NCBI GenBank assembly: GCA_963719875.1
Contig: CAVRDJ010000004.1
Span: 1,674,001 to 1,738,000 of the forward strand
DNA length: 64,000 bases
Direction: 5' to 3'
DNA from: Palsa-360 sp963719875
GTDB lineage: Bacteria > Acidobacteriota > Terriglobia > Acidiferrales > UBA7541
Part shown: one piece after another, positions 55,305 to 63,645 of the stretch
Layout of the letters: every line of letters begins with the position of its first letter
Numbering within the stretch: the first letter of the stretch is position 1
Program-made: the position numbers and the translations under genes
The notes under the pieces: generated by a model
The model's input: only the letters and a program-made list of their open reading frames with translations
Database searches by the model: none
Told to the model about the DNA's origin: nothing

Positions 55305-55520
55305 CGGAATCCCTCCTCATTCACTGCGGACCTGTACAGCGCGGTACATCACGCAAGTTATTGAATGGGCCCGAATTCGATTTAGGAACCAATTTGGAAA
55401 ATGCCGTCTATCTGTTCGTAATTCTCGACCTGTGAAAAAATCTTTTCACCATGCCGACTCAGAAATAACACCTTGGATTCCCGTCACGAAGAATCCAATA
55501 TTTGAACTTCGGGCGCCTCG

Positions 55521-56831
55521 TCACTTCAAATCATTTCGATAGATCTTTCCGCCCTTCATCACAAATTTCATTCGCTCCAGCTCGGTGATGTCCTTCAGCG
55601 GATCGCCGGAAACGGCTACTAGATCGGCGTACTTACCCTTCTCGATCGATCCAATCCGGTCTTCCCATCCCAGCATCTGCGCATCAACCATCGTTGCAGA
55701 TTGCAGAGCCGCGGCAGGCGTCATGCCGTGATTGACCAGCCAGGCAAATTCGACGGCCTGCGTTCCATGGAGGAACGGCCCACTGGACCGAGGATCGCCG
55801 GCGGTTCCGTCCACGCCGCTCCCCCAAGCGATTTTTACGCCTTTGGCGAGAGCATTCTTGAAATTCCTTTCGAAGATGGGAATGATGCTGTACTTGCCGC
55901 CTGTGTTCTTCCGATCGTTCTCTGCGATCTCGGGCATCGTGTAACGGTAACCGGTAACGTCAAAATAAATTCCCTTTTGGACCATCATGGTCACTTCGGA
56001 ATCGTCCAGGCCTTGCCCGTGCTCGATGCAGTCCACGCCGGCGAGGATGGAATCCTTCAGACCTTCGCCGCCATAGGCATGGGCCGCGACTTTGCGACGA
56101 TGGCGATGCGCCTCGTCCACGATGGCTTGCAGTTCGGCGAGCGTAAAGGTTGGGTCGACGAACAGCTCGCCGTCAAAGCCGAATGAGTAGGCCCCTGTCG
56201 GGAACACCTTAATCCAATCGGCGCCGTAATGAATCTGTTCGCGTACAACTTCGCGCGCGTCGTCGGGCCCGTGTATGTCCTGACTCCCCCCTGTGATAAT
56301 ACTTCCTGGACCCCCGATATAGTCGGTACCCGACGCGCCGATCCCTCGGGTGGAAACTTGCATTCTGGGACCGTCGATTATGCCCCTGTTTATGGCGTTG
56401 CGTACGTCGATGTCGCCATAGCCTTCGCCGTGGGTTCCCATATCACGCGCCGATGTGAAGCCCGCCCGCAGGGTTGTTCGGGCGTTCTCTTCGGCCATCA
56501 GCGTCCAAGCTTCCTTGGTCGTGTTCACACGGGCGCCAGCGCTCAAGCTGCTGAAGACATGCGTATGTGCATCGACGAACCCGGGCATGACAGTAGCTTG
56601 ACTGAGGTCGATCACCTGGGCTCCTGACGGAACCTGAACTCGGTCAGCGGGCCCGACTTCAGTAATTTTTTCGCCGTTAATCAACACGACTTGGTTGTTC
56701 AGCATTTGGCCGGCCTTGCTGTCAAACAAGTGACCGGCACGAACCGCGACCACTTGAGGAGTTTGCGCCCAGATTGGAGTTGCCGTTAAGAATAACACAA
56801 ATGGTAATATAGCTAGACACTTACGGTCCAT
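55521..56831 (-). CDS. Exported metal-dependent amidohydrolase (imidazolonepropionase/prolidase-like)
   Basis: 436 residues. Signal peptide ILPFVLFLTATPIWAQ. Metal ligands: HxH of VMPGFVDAHTHVFSS (89 and 91), Lys of YGADWIKVFPTGAYSFGF, His of RRKVAAHAYGGEGLK and His of GVDCIEHGQGLDDSE. The usual catalytic Asp in a GTDAG motif is replaced by WGSGVDGTAGDPRSSG, where the Asp is displaced by two or so positions. C-terminal ATMVDAQMLGWEDRIGSIEK closes the amidohydrolase fold. Family members hydrolyse peptide or lactam/amide bonds; substrate is unknown. Ribosome site GGAGGAA before 56831. It sits between two near-duplicate TonB receptors, suggesting it processes their imported ligand. Confidence 0.88.
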   Translation of the reverse strand: MDRKCLAILPFVLFLTATPIWAQTPQVVAVRAGHLFDSKAGQMLNNQVVLINGEKITEVGPADRVQVPSGAQVIDLSQATVMPGFVDAHTHVFSSLSAGARVNTTKEAWTLMAEENARTTLRAGFTSARDMGTHGEGYGDIDVRNAINRGIIDGPRMQVSTRGIGASGTDYIGGPGSIITGGSQDIHGPDDAREVVREQIHYGADWIKVFPTGAYSFGFDGELFVDPTFTLAELQAIVDEAHRHRRKVAAHAYGGEGLKDSILAGVDCIEHGQGLDDSEVTMMVQKGIYFDVTGYRYTMPEIAENDRKNTGGKYSIIPIFERNFKNALAKGVKIAWGSGVDGTAGDPRSSGPFLHGTQAVEFAWLVNHGMTPAAALQSATMVDAQMLGWEDRIGSIEKGKYADLVAVSGDPLKDITELERMKFVMKGGKIYRNDLK

Positions 56832-56963
56832 TGGTTTCCTCCGACTAAAATTGAAATAACATCACTGCTGTGCTGCCCACCATCTATTTCCAGTTCTAGT
56901 AAGCCAAGGTGAAGCGGACACCGTAGGAGTCACGCTTCGCCGAATCGTGCGCGATCGTTGTTG

Positions 56964-59900
56964 TTACCAGATCACCTTGAGCGCAAATTGGATTTCCCTT
57001 GCATCCGTCGTTGTCTTCGTCAAGAGGCCCCCTGTTGACAACGGCGCGCCCGAGGAGTCGAAGATATCCGTATTGTCGGGAGAGACGGGCAACGCAAAGT
57101 TGGCGTGATTGAGAATATTGAAAATTTCGGCGCGGAACTGAATGTTGAATGCTTCCGAAATTCTCCTGATGTAGTTGTTCTTGAAAGCGGAGAAATCGAG
57201 ATTCGTGAGCCCTGGTCCGGGAATATCGTTACGACCGGCGGTTCCTCGAAGGTTGAAACACTGTGGCGGAGTGCCAATCGCGTTCGGACCGAAAATTGGA
57301 TCCGAACTGCACATCGGCGTTGGTCCCCCGAAGAATGACGCTGGCGCCGTTGGCACCGCGAAGCATTGCGACTTGATGTAGTTGTTGGGATTTCTCGCGT
57401 TGATGAGTGAACTGCAACCCGAGGCTCCGCTATAACTCGGGAAGGCCCATGTGTCGGTGCTGCTTATTCCCAATGGATCGCCGTCCGTACCGAATGTGGC
57501 GCTAAATGGGGGGCCGTCATTGGCCTTGAAAATCGCCTCCAACTCCCAGCCATTCGCCGCCCAATTCAACGCCGAAGAGCCGGATTTCATCGTCGGGAGT
57601 TCCCAGGTTGTGTTAATCACCAGAGTTCGGCCAACGTTGTAATCGGACAGTGCACGAGTTAACCTCAAATTGAACCACTGGAGACTTCCAATCCCGTTGC
57701 CGAAGGTATCGCCGGCGATCACCCCGGAGTTGTTGTCGATGCTTTTTCCCCAGGTATAGGATCCCTGAATCTGGAGCCCACGGCTCAATTTCCTAAAGAC
57801 GCCGATTTGCATGGCGTTATAGGCGGAATTGCCGGGCCAAGTCAGGTACCGGACCGCTCCCACATTCGAATTTGAATTGATGACGGTTCCAGGGCCAGGG
57901 GAGGGCGGGTTTAGCGGGTTATTGTCTGGCACAACAACAACCGGATAAAGATAGCCGGCGGAAGTAAGAGTTGGAATGACGCTATTGCCGTCGTCGGCGC
58001 GGAACGCCTGGTGACGTCCACGCGACCCGACGTAGCCGATCGTCCCGGTGAACCCGGCGAATTCGCGCTGCACATTGAGATTCCACTGCATCACGTAATT
58101 GCGCTTGGGATTGTGCTCTACGTAACCGTACTCCAGGGCGGTCGAGGCAATGTTAGAAGTGATTTTAGTTAGCGCTCCTGCGGGGAAACTCCCTTGGGGC
58201 AGTTTGGTTGCACTCCCGATTTCGAAGAACGGTGCGCCCCGGCCGTTCAAAGTGACCGTCGTATAAAGCAAGGGAAGGACATCGAAGATACCGAAGCCAC
58301 CGCGCACGGCGGTCTTTCCGCTTCCGAACGGGTCCCAGGCAAACCCGACTCGCGGCTCAAAATTGTGCAGGGTGGGGTTCGAAAAGTAGGGAGCGATCGC
58401 GGCGCAATCGCCGAAAAGGACCCCACAATCGGGATGCGCAGCGTCTAGTGTGGGAAGGTTGGTGGTCTTGCCTTTCGTTTCCTTGATCACCGTTGACATT
58501 TCATAACGCAGACCCAGGTTCAGGGTCAGCCGCGGGCGGATGCGCCAGTCGTCCTGAACGTAACCGCCGTAAATGGCAGTCCGCATGTATCGTGGGCTGA
58601 CCAATCCTGGAATAGAACCAACAACACCCTTAGGTTGGTTCTGCATCAAGGCTGCTATCGACCCGAACTTGAAAGTTCCCAGAAAATCGGCCGTGGCGGT
58701 TGTTTCATTGAGTTCATCCTTTTCCATGCTGAAGCCGAATTTCAACGTGTGGAGACCCTTGGTCAGAAACGCGTCGTCATAAAGCTGATAGGCGTTCCAA
58801 GCATAGGAAAAGGTTGGAGGTGCGAAGCCAGGGACAGTGTTCAGACCACTCACGGTGACTTGGGGCGGATCGAATCCCGGCGCCCAGCCCTGCGTAGTAT
58901 CAGCCGCCACGGGATTGAGAACCTTGACCGGGTTGGAGGCAAATGCGCGGTCGCGGTTGAAGCCAAGCCGGAAACTATTGCCTATAGCTGGGCTGAAGAC
59001 GTGGTTTTCTTCGACGGCGACAATTTGCCGCTTGGCGATGGATTGTTGCAGGAGGTTATTAAGAATGTCGGGCTGCGTCTGAGGGGAGTAGTCGTATGCG
59101 TACGTGCCGAAAAGGCTGTCCTTCTCGGAAATTTTCTCGTCGACCCGAGTCGTAAAATAATTTTCGCTGACGATCTCTTGGCTGTTAAAAACGTACTGAC
59201 CAATGTCCCCATTGACCGCTCCAGTGGGCATATGGAAAAAGGGCAAATACTTGGCCACACTATTATCGACGCAGACGTTCGCCGTAGGATCGAGCAGTGT
59301 CGAGTTAGCCGGGCACGAGCCAGTGTGAGGAGGTAAGTTTTGCCCTGGGTTGTTTGGGTCGGCCAGGATGCCCAGGCGTGCGTTGGCGGAAGGAACGCCG
59401 GAAGATACTGTCGTTCCCAGCGACTGACGAATTCCTTCGTAGTCGCCGAAGACAAAAGTGCGGTCTTTTCGAATCGGGCCGCCAGCGGACGCGCCGAATT
59501 GATTGCGCCGGAAAGGCGGTTTTGGAACACCATTGGAATTGTCAAAGAAATTGTCGGCATCCAGCGCGCTATTGCGCAGGAACTCGTACACGGAACCGTG
59601 GAACTGGTTCGTACCCGAACGCGAAATGGCATTCACCACTCCGCCGGAGGTTTTCCCGTACTCCGCCGAATAGTTGCTGGTCAGAACACTGAACTCCTGG
59701 ATGGCTTCCACTCCGAGGTTCTGACCGAGCACGCTTCCGGGCCCCCCGTTGGAATAATCGTTGATGCTTATGCCGTCGAGCCGGTAATTATTCTGCTGGG
59801 GACGCGCGCCAGAGATGCTCAACTGCGAACCGAACCCGCGGTTCACATCGACCTTTGGATGGCTCGTTGCCGCAACGACCCCGGGCTGGAGATTGGCAAG

Positions 59901-60392
59901 ATCGGTCCAAGAGCGGCCATTGAGAGGCAACTCGCGCACCGTCGTCGAATTTACCGTGGCGCCAAGCTCTGAGGACGTCAGCTCGACCGTAGGCGCTTCC
60001 GTGGTGACCTCAACCGTTTGGCTCATCTGCCCGACTCGCATCGTGAAGTCGAGGAGTTGCTGGGCTCCAACCGTCAGCGTGACGCCCTTCTGCACTTCCG
60101 TGCTGAATCCTGTCGCCGTTACTCGAATCTCATAGGTCCCGGGCAACAGGTTGGGTGCTACGTAGAGTCCCGCCCCGTCGGCGGAAACCGTGCGTGTAAT
60201 GCCGGTTGCCACGTCTCTAACGGCCACTTGCGCGTTGGGAATGAACGCACCGGAAGGATCCTTCACAGTGCCGGTAAGCGTTGCTCCTGCAACCTGAGCG
60301 TATGCCTGACCGGTTACCGTCAGGCTGACTGCCACAGCGACCAATATCCAGACAGGCGAGACACACTTTTTCCCAAATAGTCTAAGGCGCAT
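56964..60392 (-). CDS. Oar-like TonB-dependent receptor (1142 aa)
   Basis: Signal peptide WILVAVAVSLTVTGQAYAQ. Same architecture as the receptor at 51894: GATLTGTVKDPSGAFIPNAQ, GTYEIRVTATGFSTEVQKGV, VRELPLNGRSWTDLANLQPG, RPQQNNYRLDGISINDYSNG, SAEYGKTSGGVVNAISRSGT, a barrel with VQDDWRIRPRLTLNLGLRYE, and the C-terminal QIQFALKVIW. The plug is nearly identical to its neighbour while the extracellular loops diverge (for example SHPKVDVNRGFGSQLSISGA versus the corresponding stretch there). A tandem duplication followed by diversification of ligand-binding loops is the simplest reading. GGAGG precedes the ATG at 60392. Confidence 0.92.
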   Translation of the reverse strand: MRLRLFGKKCVSPVWILVAVAVSLTVTGQAYAQVAGATLTGTVKDPSGAFIPNAQVAVRDVATGITRTVSADGAGLYVAPNLLPGTYEIRVTATGFSTEVQKGVTLTVGAQQLLDFTMRVGQMSQTVEVTTEAPTVELTSSELGATVNSTTVRELPLNGRSWTDLANLQPGVVAATSHPKVDVNRGFGSQLSISGARPQQNNYRLDGISINDYSNGGPGSVLGQNLGVEAIQEFSVLTSNYSAEYGKTSGGVVNAISRSGTNQFHGSVYEFLRNSALDADNFFDNSNGVPKPPFRRNQFGASAGGPIRKDRTFVFGDYEGIRQSLGTTVSSGVPSANARLGILADPNNPGQNLPPHTGSCPANSTLLDPTANVCVDNSVAKYLPFFHMPTGAVNGDIGQYVFNSQEIVSENYFTTRVDEKISEKDSLFGTYAYDYSPQTQPDILNNLLQQSIAKRQIVAVEENHVFSPAIGNSFRLGFNRDRAFASNPVKVLNPVAADTTQGWAPGFDPPQVTVSGLNTVPGFAPPTFSYAWNAYQLYDDAFLTKGLHTLKFGFSMEKDELNETTATADFLGTFKFGSIAALMQNQPKGVVGSIPGLVSPRYMRTAIYGGYVQDDWRIRPRLTLNLGLRYEMSTVIKETKGKTTNLPTLDAAHPDCGVLFGDCAAIAPYFSNPTLHNFEPRVGFAWDPFGSGKTAVRGGFGIFDVLPLLYTTVTLNGRGAPFFEIGSATKLPQGSFPAGALTKITSNIASTALEYGYVEHNPKRNYVMQWNLNVQREFAGFTGTIGYVGSRGRHQAFRADDGNSVIPTLTSAGYLYPVVVVPDNNPLNPPSPGPGTVINSNSNVGAVRYLTWPGNSAYNAMQIGVFRKLSRGLQIQGSYTWGKSIDNNSGVIAGDTFGNGIGSLQWFNLRLTRALSDYNVGRTLVINTTWELPTMKSGSSALNWAANGWELEAIFKANDGPPFSATFGTDGDPLGISSTDTWAFPSYSGASGCSSLINARNPNNYIKSQCFAVPTAPASFFGGPTPMCSSDPIFGPNAIGTPPQCFNLRGTAGRNDIPGPGLTNLDFSAFKNNYIRRISEAFNIQFRAEIFNILNHANFALPVSPDNTDIFDSSGAPLSTGGLLTKTTTDAREIQFALKVIW

Positions 60393-60649
60393 CGAAATCC
60401 TCCAAAGTTAAAGACGGACCGATACATTCAGCGACCTTACCGACCTACGAATAAGGACCAGAGACCTATTTAGGACACGCATTTAAGACTCACTCGGGAT
60501 ATGACCGCGCATGTAACACTCGACGGCGAAACATGTCAAGAGAAATCGAAGAGGGCCTCTGGACCCCTCAATGAACCTTGTGATACATAGTGGCCGCACA
60601 ACAGGCCTGCACACAGGTAGGCTTGGACTGATCTATTCGGGGGGAACCA

Positions 60650-61657
60650 ATGAAAAAACAATGCCCAATTGTGTTCGTCACGTATCTCGTCGCATTCCTG
60701 CTGGCGCTGAACGGAAAAGCTCAAAGCAACGCGCCGCTGAAACTGGTTCAAACGATACCCATGCCCGGGGTGCAAGGCCGAATGGATCACATCACCGTGG
60801 ACGTTCCGGGCAAACGATTATTTGTTCCCGCCAACGGCGACAATCAAAATACGGTAGAAGTGATCGACCTCCAGGCGGGCAAATGGATTTCCAGCATCCC
60901 GGGGCTGAGCAAACCCCAGGGCACATTTTATTCCACTGACTTCAACACGCTATTTGTGACCAATGGCACCGACGGGACTTGCAAGATTTTTCGCGGAGAC
61001 ACCTTTAAACTCATTGATAGCTTACCGCTCGGTCCAGACGCGAACCAAGTGGGCTACGATCCCGATACGAAATACCTTTACGCCGGGCTCGGCGACAGAA
61101 ATTCCGGCGCGCTGGCGATTATCGATACCTCGACCAATAAACATATCGGAGACATCAAGACGGACGCTCGCCCCGGCGGGATCACGTTCGAGAAGTCGGG
61201 GCCGCGAATTTTCGTCAACCTCAACGGGGCTACGAAACTCGGCGTACTGGACCGCAAAACGCGCGAACAAATTGCCACCTGGCCCGTCGCAGGCGCTGAA
61301 AACTATGGCCCGCTGGCTCTCGATGCAAGCCATCATCGCCTTTTTCTTGGATCGCGCAAACCACCGTTGCTGATCGTCTTCGATACGGAGTCAGGCAAGC
61401 AAATTACGCAACTCGACAGTGTTCCCAGCATCGATGGCGTGTGGTATGACGCAACACGCAAACGCGTCTACGTAACGGGCAACGGCTTCATCGCAGTTTA
61501 TGACCAGAAGGGTGCCGACGACTACACGCCCATGGTGAAGATCGCCAGCGAAACTGACTCGCAGCCGTCTCTGTGGGTGCCGCAATTCGATCGCATGTAT
61601 ATTTCCGTTGCGCAGGCAGGAAGTCGCAATGCCGAAATACTGGTTTACGAGCCTTAG
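60650..61657 (+). CDS. Exported YVTN beta-propeller protein (divergent orientation)
   Basis: 335 residues. Signal peptide CPIVFVTYLVAFLLALNGKA. Blades: GRMDHITVDVPGKRLFVPAN, EVIDLQAGKWISSIPGLSK, CKIFRGDTFKLIDSLPLGPD, NQVGYDPDTKYLYAGLGDRN, SGPRIFVNLNGATKLGVLDR, LDASHHRLFLGSRKPPLLIV. C-terminal block DDYTPMVKIASETDSQPSLW. GGGGGGAACC precedes the ATG. It faces away from the 1142-residue receptor across 257 bases, which likely hold a shared divergent control region. Confidence 0.9.
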   Translation: MKKQCPIVFVTYLVAFLLALNGKAQSNAPLKLVQTIPMPGVQGRMDHITVDVPGKRLFVPANGDNQNTVEVIDLQAGKWISSIPGLSKPQGTFYSTDFNTLFVTNGTDGTCKIFRGDTFKLIDSLPLGPDANQVGYDPDTKYLYAGLGDRNSGALAIIDTSTNKHIGDIKTDARPGGITFEKSGPRIFVNLNGATKLGVLDRKTREQIATWPVAGAENYGPLALDASHHRLFLGSRKPPLLIVFDTESGKQITQLDSVPSIDGVWYDATRKRVYVTGNGFIAVYDQKGADDYTPMVKIASETDSQPSLWVPQFDRMYISVAQAGSRNAEILVYEP

Positions 61658-61752
61658 AGTTAAGTGAAGTCAGCGCCAGCGGGAAAAGCCGTGCGGAAAA
61701 TCGCTGCTGAACTGGCGCCGGATTTTCATGGGTGCGACGTTTCCAGGGCTAA

Positions 61753-61893
61753 ACAGGCTGCGGAAAAAGTAATTTATTTTGTCATTCCGAACGAAGTGAG
61801 GAATCCCTCTTTGATTTAAACGCAGGAAAAGAGAGATTCCTCGGCGCGCAGCGCGCCTCGGAATGACAAAAATTTGAGTTTTCCACAAGCTGT
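61753..61893. repeat. MITE-like palindromic element, long form
   Basis: Outer inverted ends ACAGGCTGCGGAAAA and its near-complement ending in TTTTCCACAAGCTGT. Inner palindrome TTTTGTCATTCCGA / TCGGAATGACAAAA encloses GAGGAATCCCTCTTT-type and AAAGAGAGATTCCTC arms. Same family as the copy at 18062-18146 but with an extra central arm. Confidence 0.75.
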
Positions 61894-61911
61894 AAACCCA
61901 ACTACCCGTAT

Positions 61912-62134
61912 ATTTCACCAAACTCACGAAGGTGCGCGTTGCCGCCGTCTCCACGGGCTTGTCTGCCTAGGCTTGCCCCAGCGCCAAATTTACGCAATTC
62001 GTGGCACCGGCAATGCCTTTCACGTCATCCCTGGGGCGGTTATCGATCGCGCCATCGCAAAGGATGACGCCATGTGGGTTGATGATGACCATGTGCGGAG
62101 TTGATTTGGCGTAATAAGAATGGCCGATCAGTCG
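61912..62134 (-). pseudogene. Remnant of a thioredoxin-like (redoxin) protein
   Basis: On the minus strand the frame reads HSYYAKSTPHMVIINPHG, VILCDGAIDNRP, ATNCVNLALGQA, then a TAG stop at 61969-61967, then ADKPVETAATRTFVSLVKYT in the same frame. This matches the C-terminal half of PRX-like/AhpC-TSA thioredoxin-fold proteins, where TPHMFIID...GAIDN...NYVNxAL...AGKPV...TRPYGC is conserved. The redox-active N-terminal half is absent and the terminal Cys position (PYGC) is changed (TFVS). Adjacent to the MITE-like element, which may have contributed to its loss. Confidence 0.65.
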
Positions 62135-62212
62135 AGTATCTCAGGTTCACGCTCCCAATCAGTCCTGATCTGGCCTGACGGAATTGACTCGCGAGGACAA
62201 ACATCTTTAACG

Positions 62213-63235
62213 CTAAGGCTGAACCTGAAAAACACGCACTTCAGCTGACTTGTCTTCGTGGCGCGGGACCGCGAGGTAATACCGATTCAGTTGAGGCACT
62301 AAAATTGCCGTCTTGGCGCGGAATGCGCTCGGGACTTGTCCGACAAGCTCGTAATGGTCAGCGTCTTTTTGTTGGAATACATCGATAAAGTCGCTACCCG
62401 TAAGATAAATTCGCTTACTTTTTGGATCGTAAGCCATGTCATCGACCATGTGTCCACTAGGAAGGCTGGCAACTATTGCGCCGGAATCGGAATTCAGAAC
62501 GATCAGCCTTTCGGGATTGTTGGCGGAAATAAACAGGCGATGCGCAGCTTCGTCAAATGCCATGGCGACATTGTGCTTCGATTCCTGCCCAATCGGCCAG
62601 GTTGCAATCAGCGTCCGTTTTTCCCGGTCTATGACCCCAACTGCGTCTTTGCCGGTAATGTTGACGAATAGCCTCGGTCCTGACTTTTCAAGAGCCAGCG
62701 CCTCCACACTATCGGAATCGATTTTTATATCTCCCAACTTCTTATCGGTTGTCGTATCCAGAATGCTGATCAGACAATACGCCATCTTGGCGCCCCTGCC
62801 GCCATTGACCACATATAAGTATTTTGTCGCCGGATCGTAGACCATGGAGTCCGCGTCATCCTCCAGCTTTATCGCTCCAAGACGTTTATAGGTGTCGCCT
62901 TCGTAGATCTTAACTTCCGCCGCGCCTCCGTCAATTACGAAGAGCTTCTTTAAATCCGCACGATAAATCATGGAGTGGGGCTCATCGATATCCGTGAGGG
63001 TCTGAATCAGTGTGTTGGATTGCAAGTCGAACACTTCGACGGCCGCATTCTTCTCCGCGGTCAAGAAAAGGCGGTGGCTCGCCAGGTCGACAGCAAAATG
63101 ATCGAAATCGCCGTCATGCAGCGCTGGTAATGGAATCGATTGCACGAACGAGAGTGGACCCTTCTCTTGACCCCGAGCAACCATGACGGACGCAATCAAC
63201 AGAGCACCCACACTCACTAATCGCAGTTTTCTCAC
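62213..63235 (-). CDS. Exported YVTN beta-propeller protein
   Basis: 340 residues from a GTG at 63235 preceded by GGAGG; the signal peptide is LRLVSVGALLIASVMVARGQ. Blades: DFDHFAVDLASHRLFLTAEK, AVEVFDLQSNTLIQTLTD, VKIYEGDTYKRLGAIKLEDD, ADSMVYDPATKYLYVVNGG, YCLISILDTTTDKKLGDIKI and SGPRLFVNITGKDAVGVID. The C-terminal DADHYELVGQVPSAFRAKTA then NRYYLAVPRHE are the shared signature of this locus. A longer in-frame form to 63301 lacks a ribosome site. Closest relative in the window is the protein at 50750-51781. Confidence 0.88.
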   Translation of the reverse strand: MRKLRLVSVGALLIASVMVARGQEKGPLSFVQSIPLPALHDGDFDHFAVDLASHRLFLTAEKNAAVEVFDLQSNTLIQTLTDIDEPHSMIYRADLKKLFVIDGGAAEVKIYEGDTYKRLGAIKLEDDADSMVYDPATKYLYVVNGGRGAKMAYCLISILDTTTDKKLGDIKIDSDSVEALALEKSGPRLFVNITGKDAVGVIDREKRTLIATWPIGQESKHNVAMAFDEAAHRLFISANNPERLIVLNSDSGAIVASLPSGHMVDDMAYDPKSKRIYLTGSDFIDVFQQKDADHYELVGQVPSAFRAKTAILVPQLNRYYLAVPRHEDKSAEVRVFQVQP

Positions 63236-63422
63236 ATTACCTCCAGGCGGACAACGATACGAGGCCTTCCAGCGACCGATCCTATGCTTGTCACCGCTCA
63301 CTCGTCAACGCTAAGCTTTCTTCCTTGCTGCCATGAATCGAACATTGTGATTACTATGGAAATAATTAACTGATGAAGTAACCACGCCCAGCTTGCCAGC
63401 AGCATCGCGAGATACACAGCCG

Positions 63423-63640
63423 TCACTGCCGAAGGAACCGCCCGTTTCGGTCAAACACAGCCACGCGATGCTTGCTACCGAACTCCTCCATCGGCGACAT
63501 AGGCGTCGTTGTTACTCGGGTCCACCGCAATAGCTGACGGTCGATTGAATCCAGTATGGCTGGAATTCAGACCTATGCCCTTGACGGTCCCGTCCGACGA
63601 ATCTGCAACGCCCTTCGTCCCGATCTGGAGCGAGACGACC
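63423..63640 (-). pseudogene. Decayed NHL-repeat gene fragment
   Basis: Reading the minus strand gives VVSLQIGTKGVADSSDGTVK, then GIGLNSSHTGFNRPSAIAVD and PSNNDAYVADGGV, then a TAG; after a one-base shift it continues KHRVAVFDRNGRFLRQ and ends at TGA where Trp is expected in the blade. The motifs (LGTKG, NxPxxIAVDPxxxDxYVADG, HRVxVFDxxGxFLRQW) are those of NHL-repeat proteins like the one at the start of the window. Only about two blades remain, so it cannot encode a propeller. Confidence 0.7.
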
Positions 63641-63645
63641 TCGCC

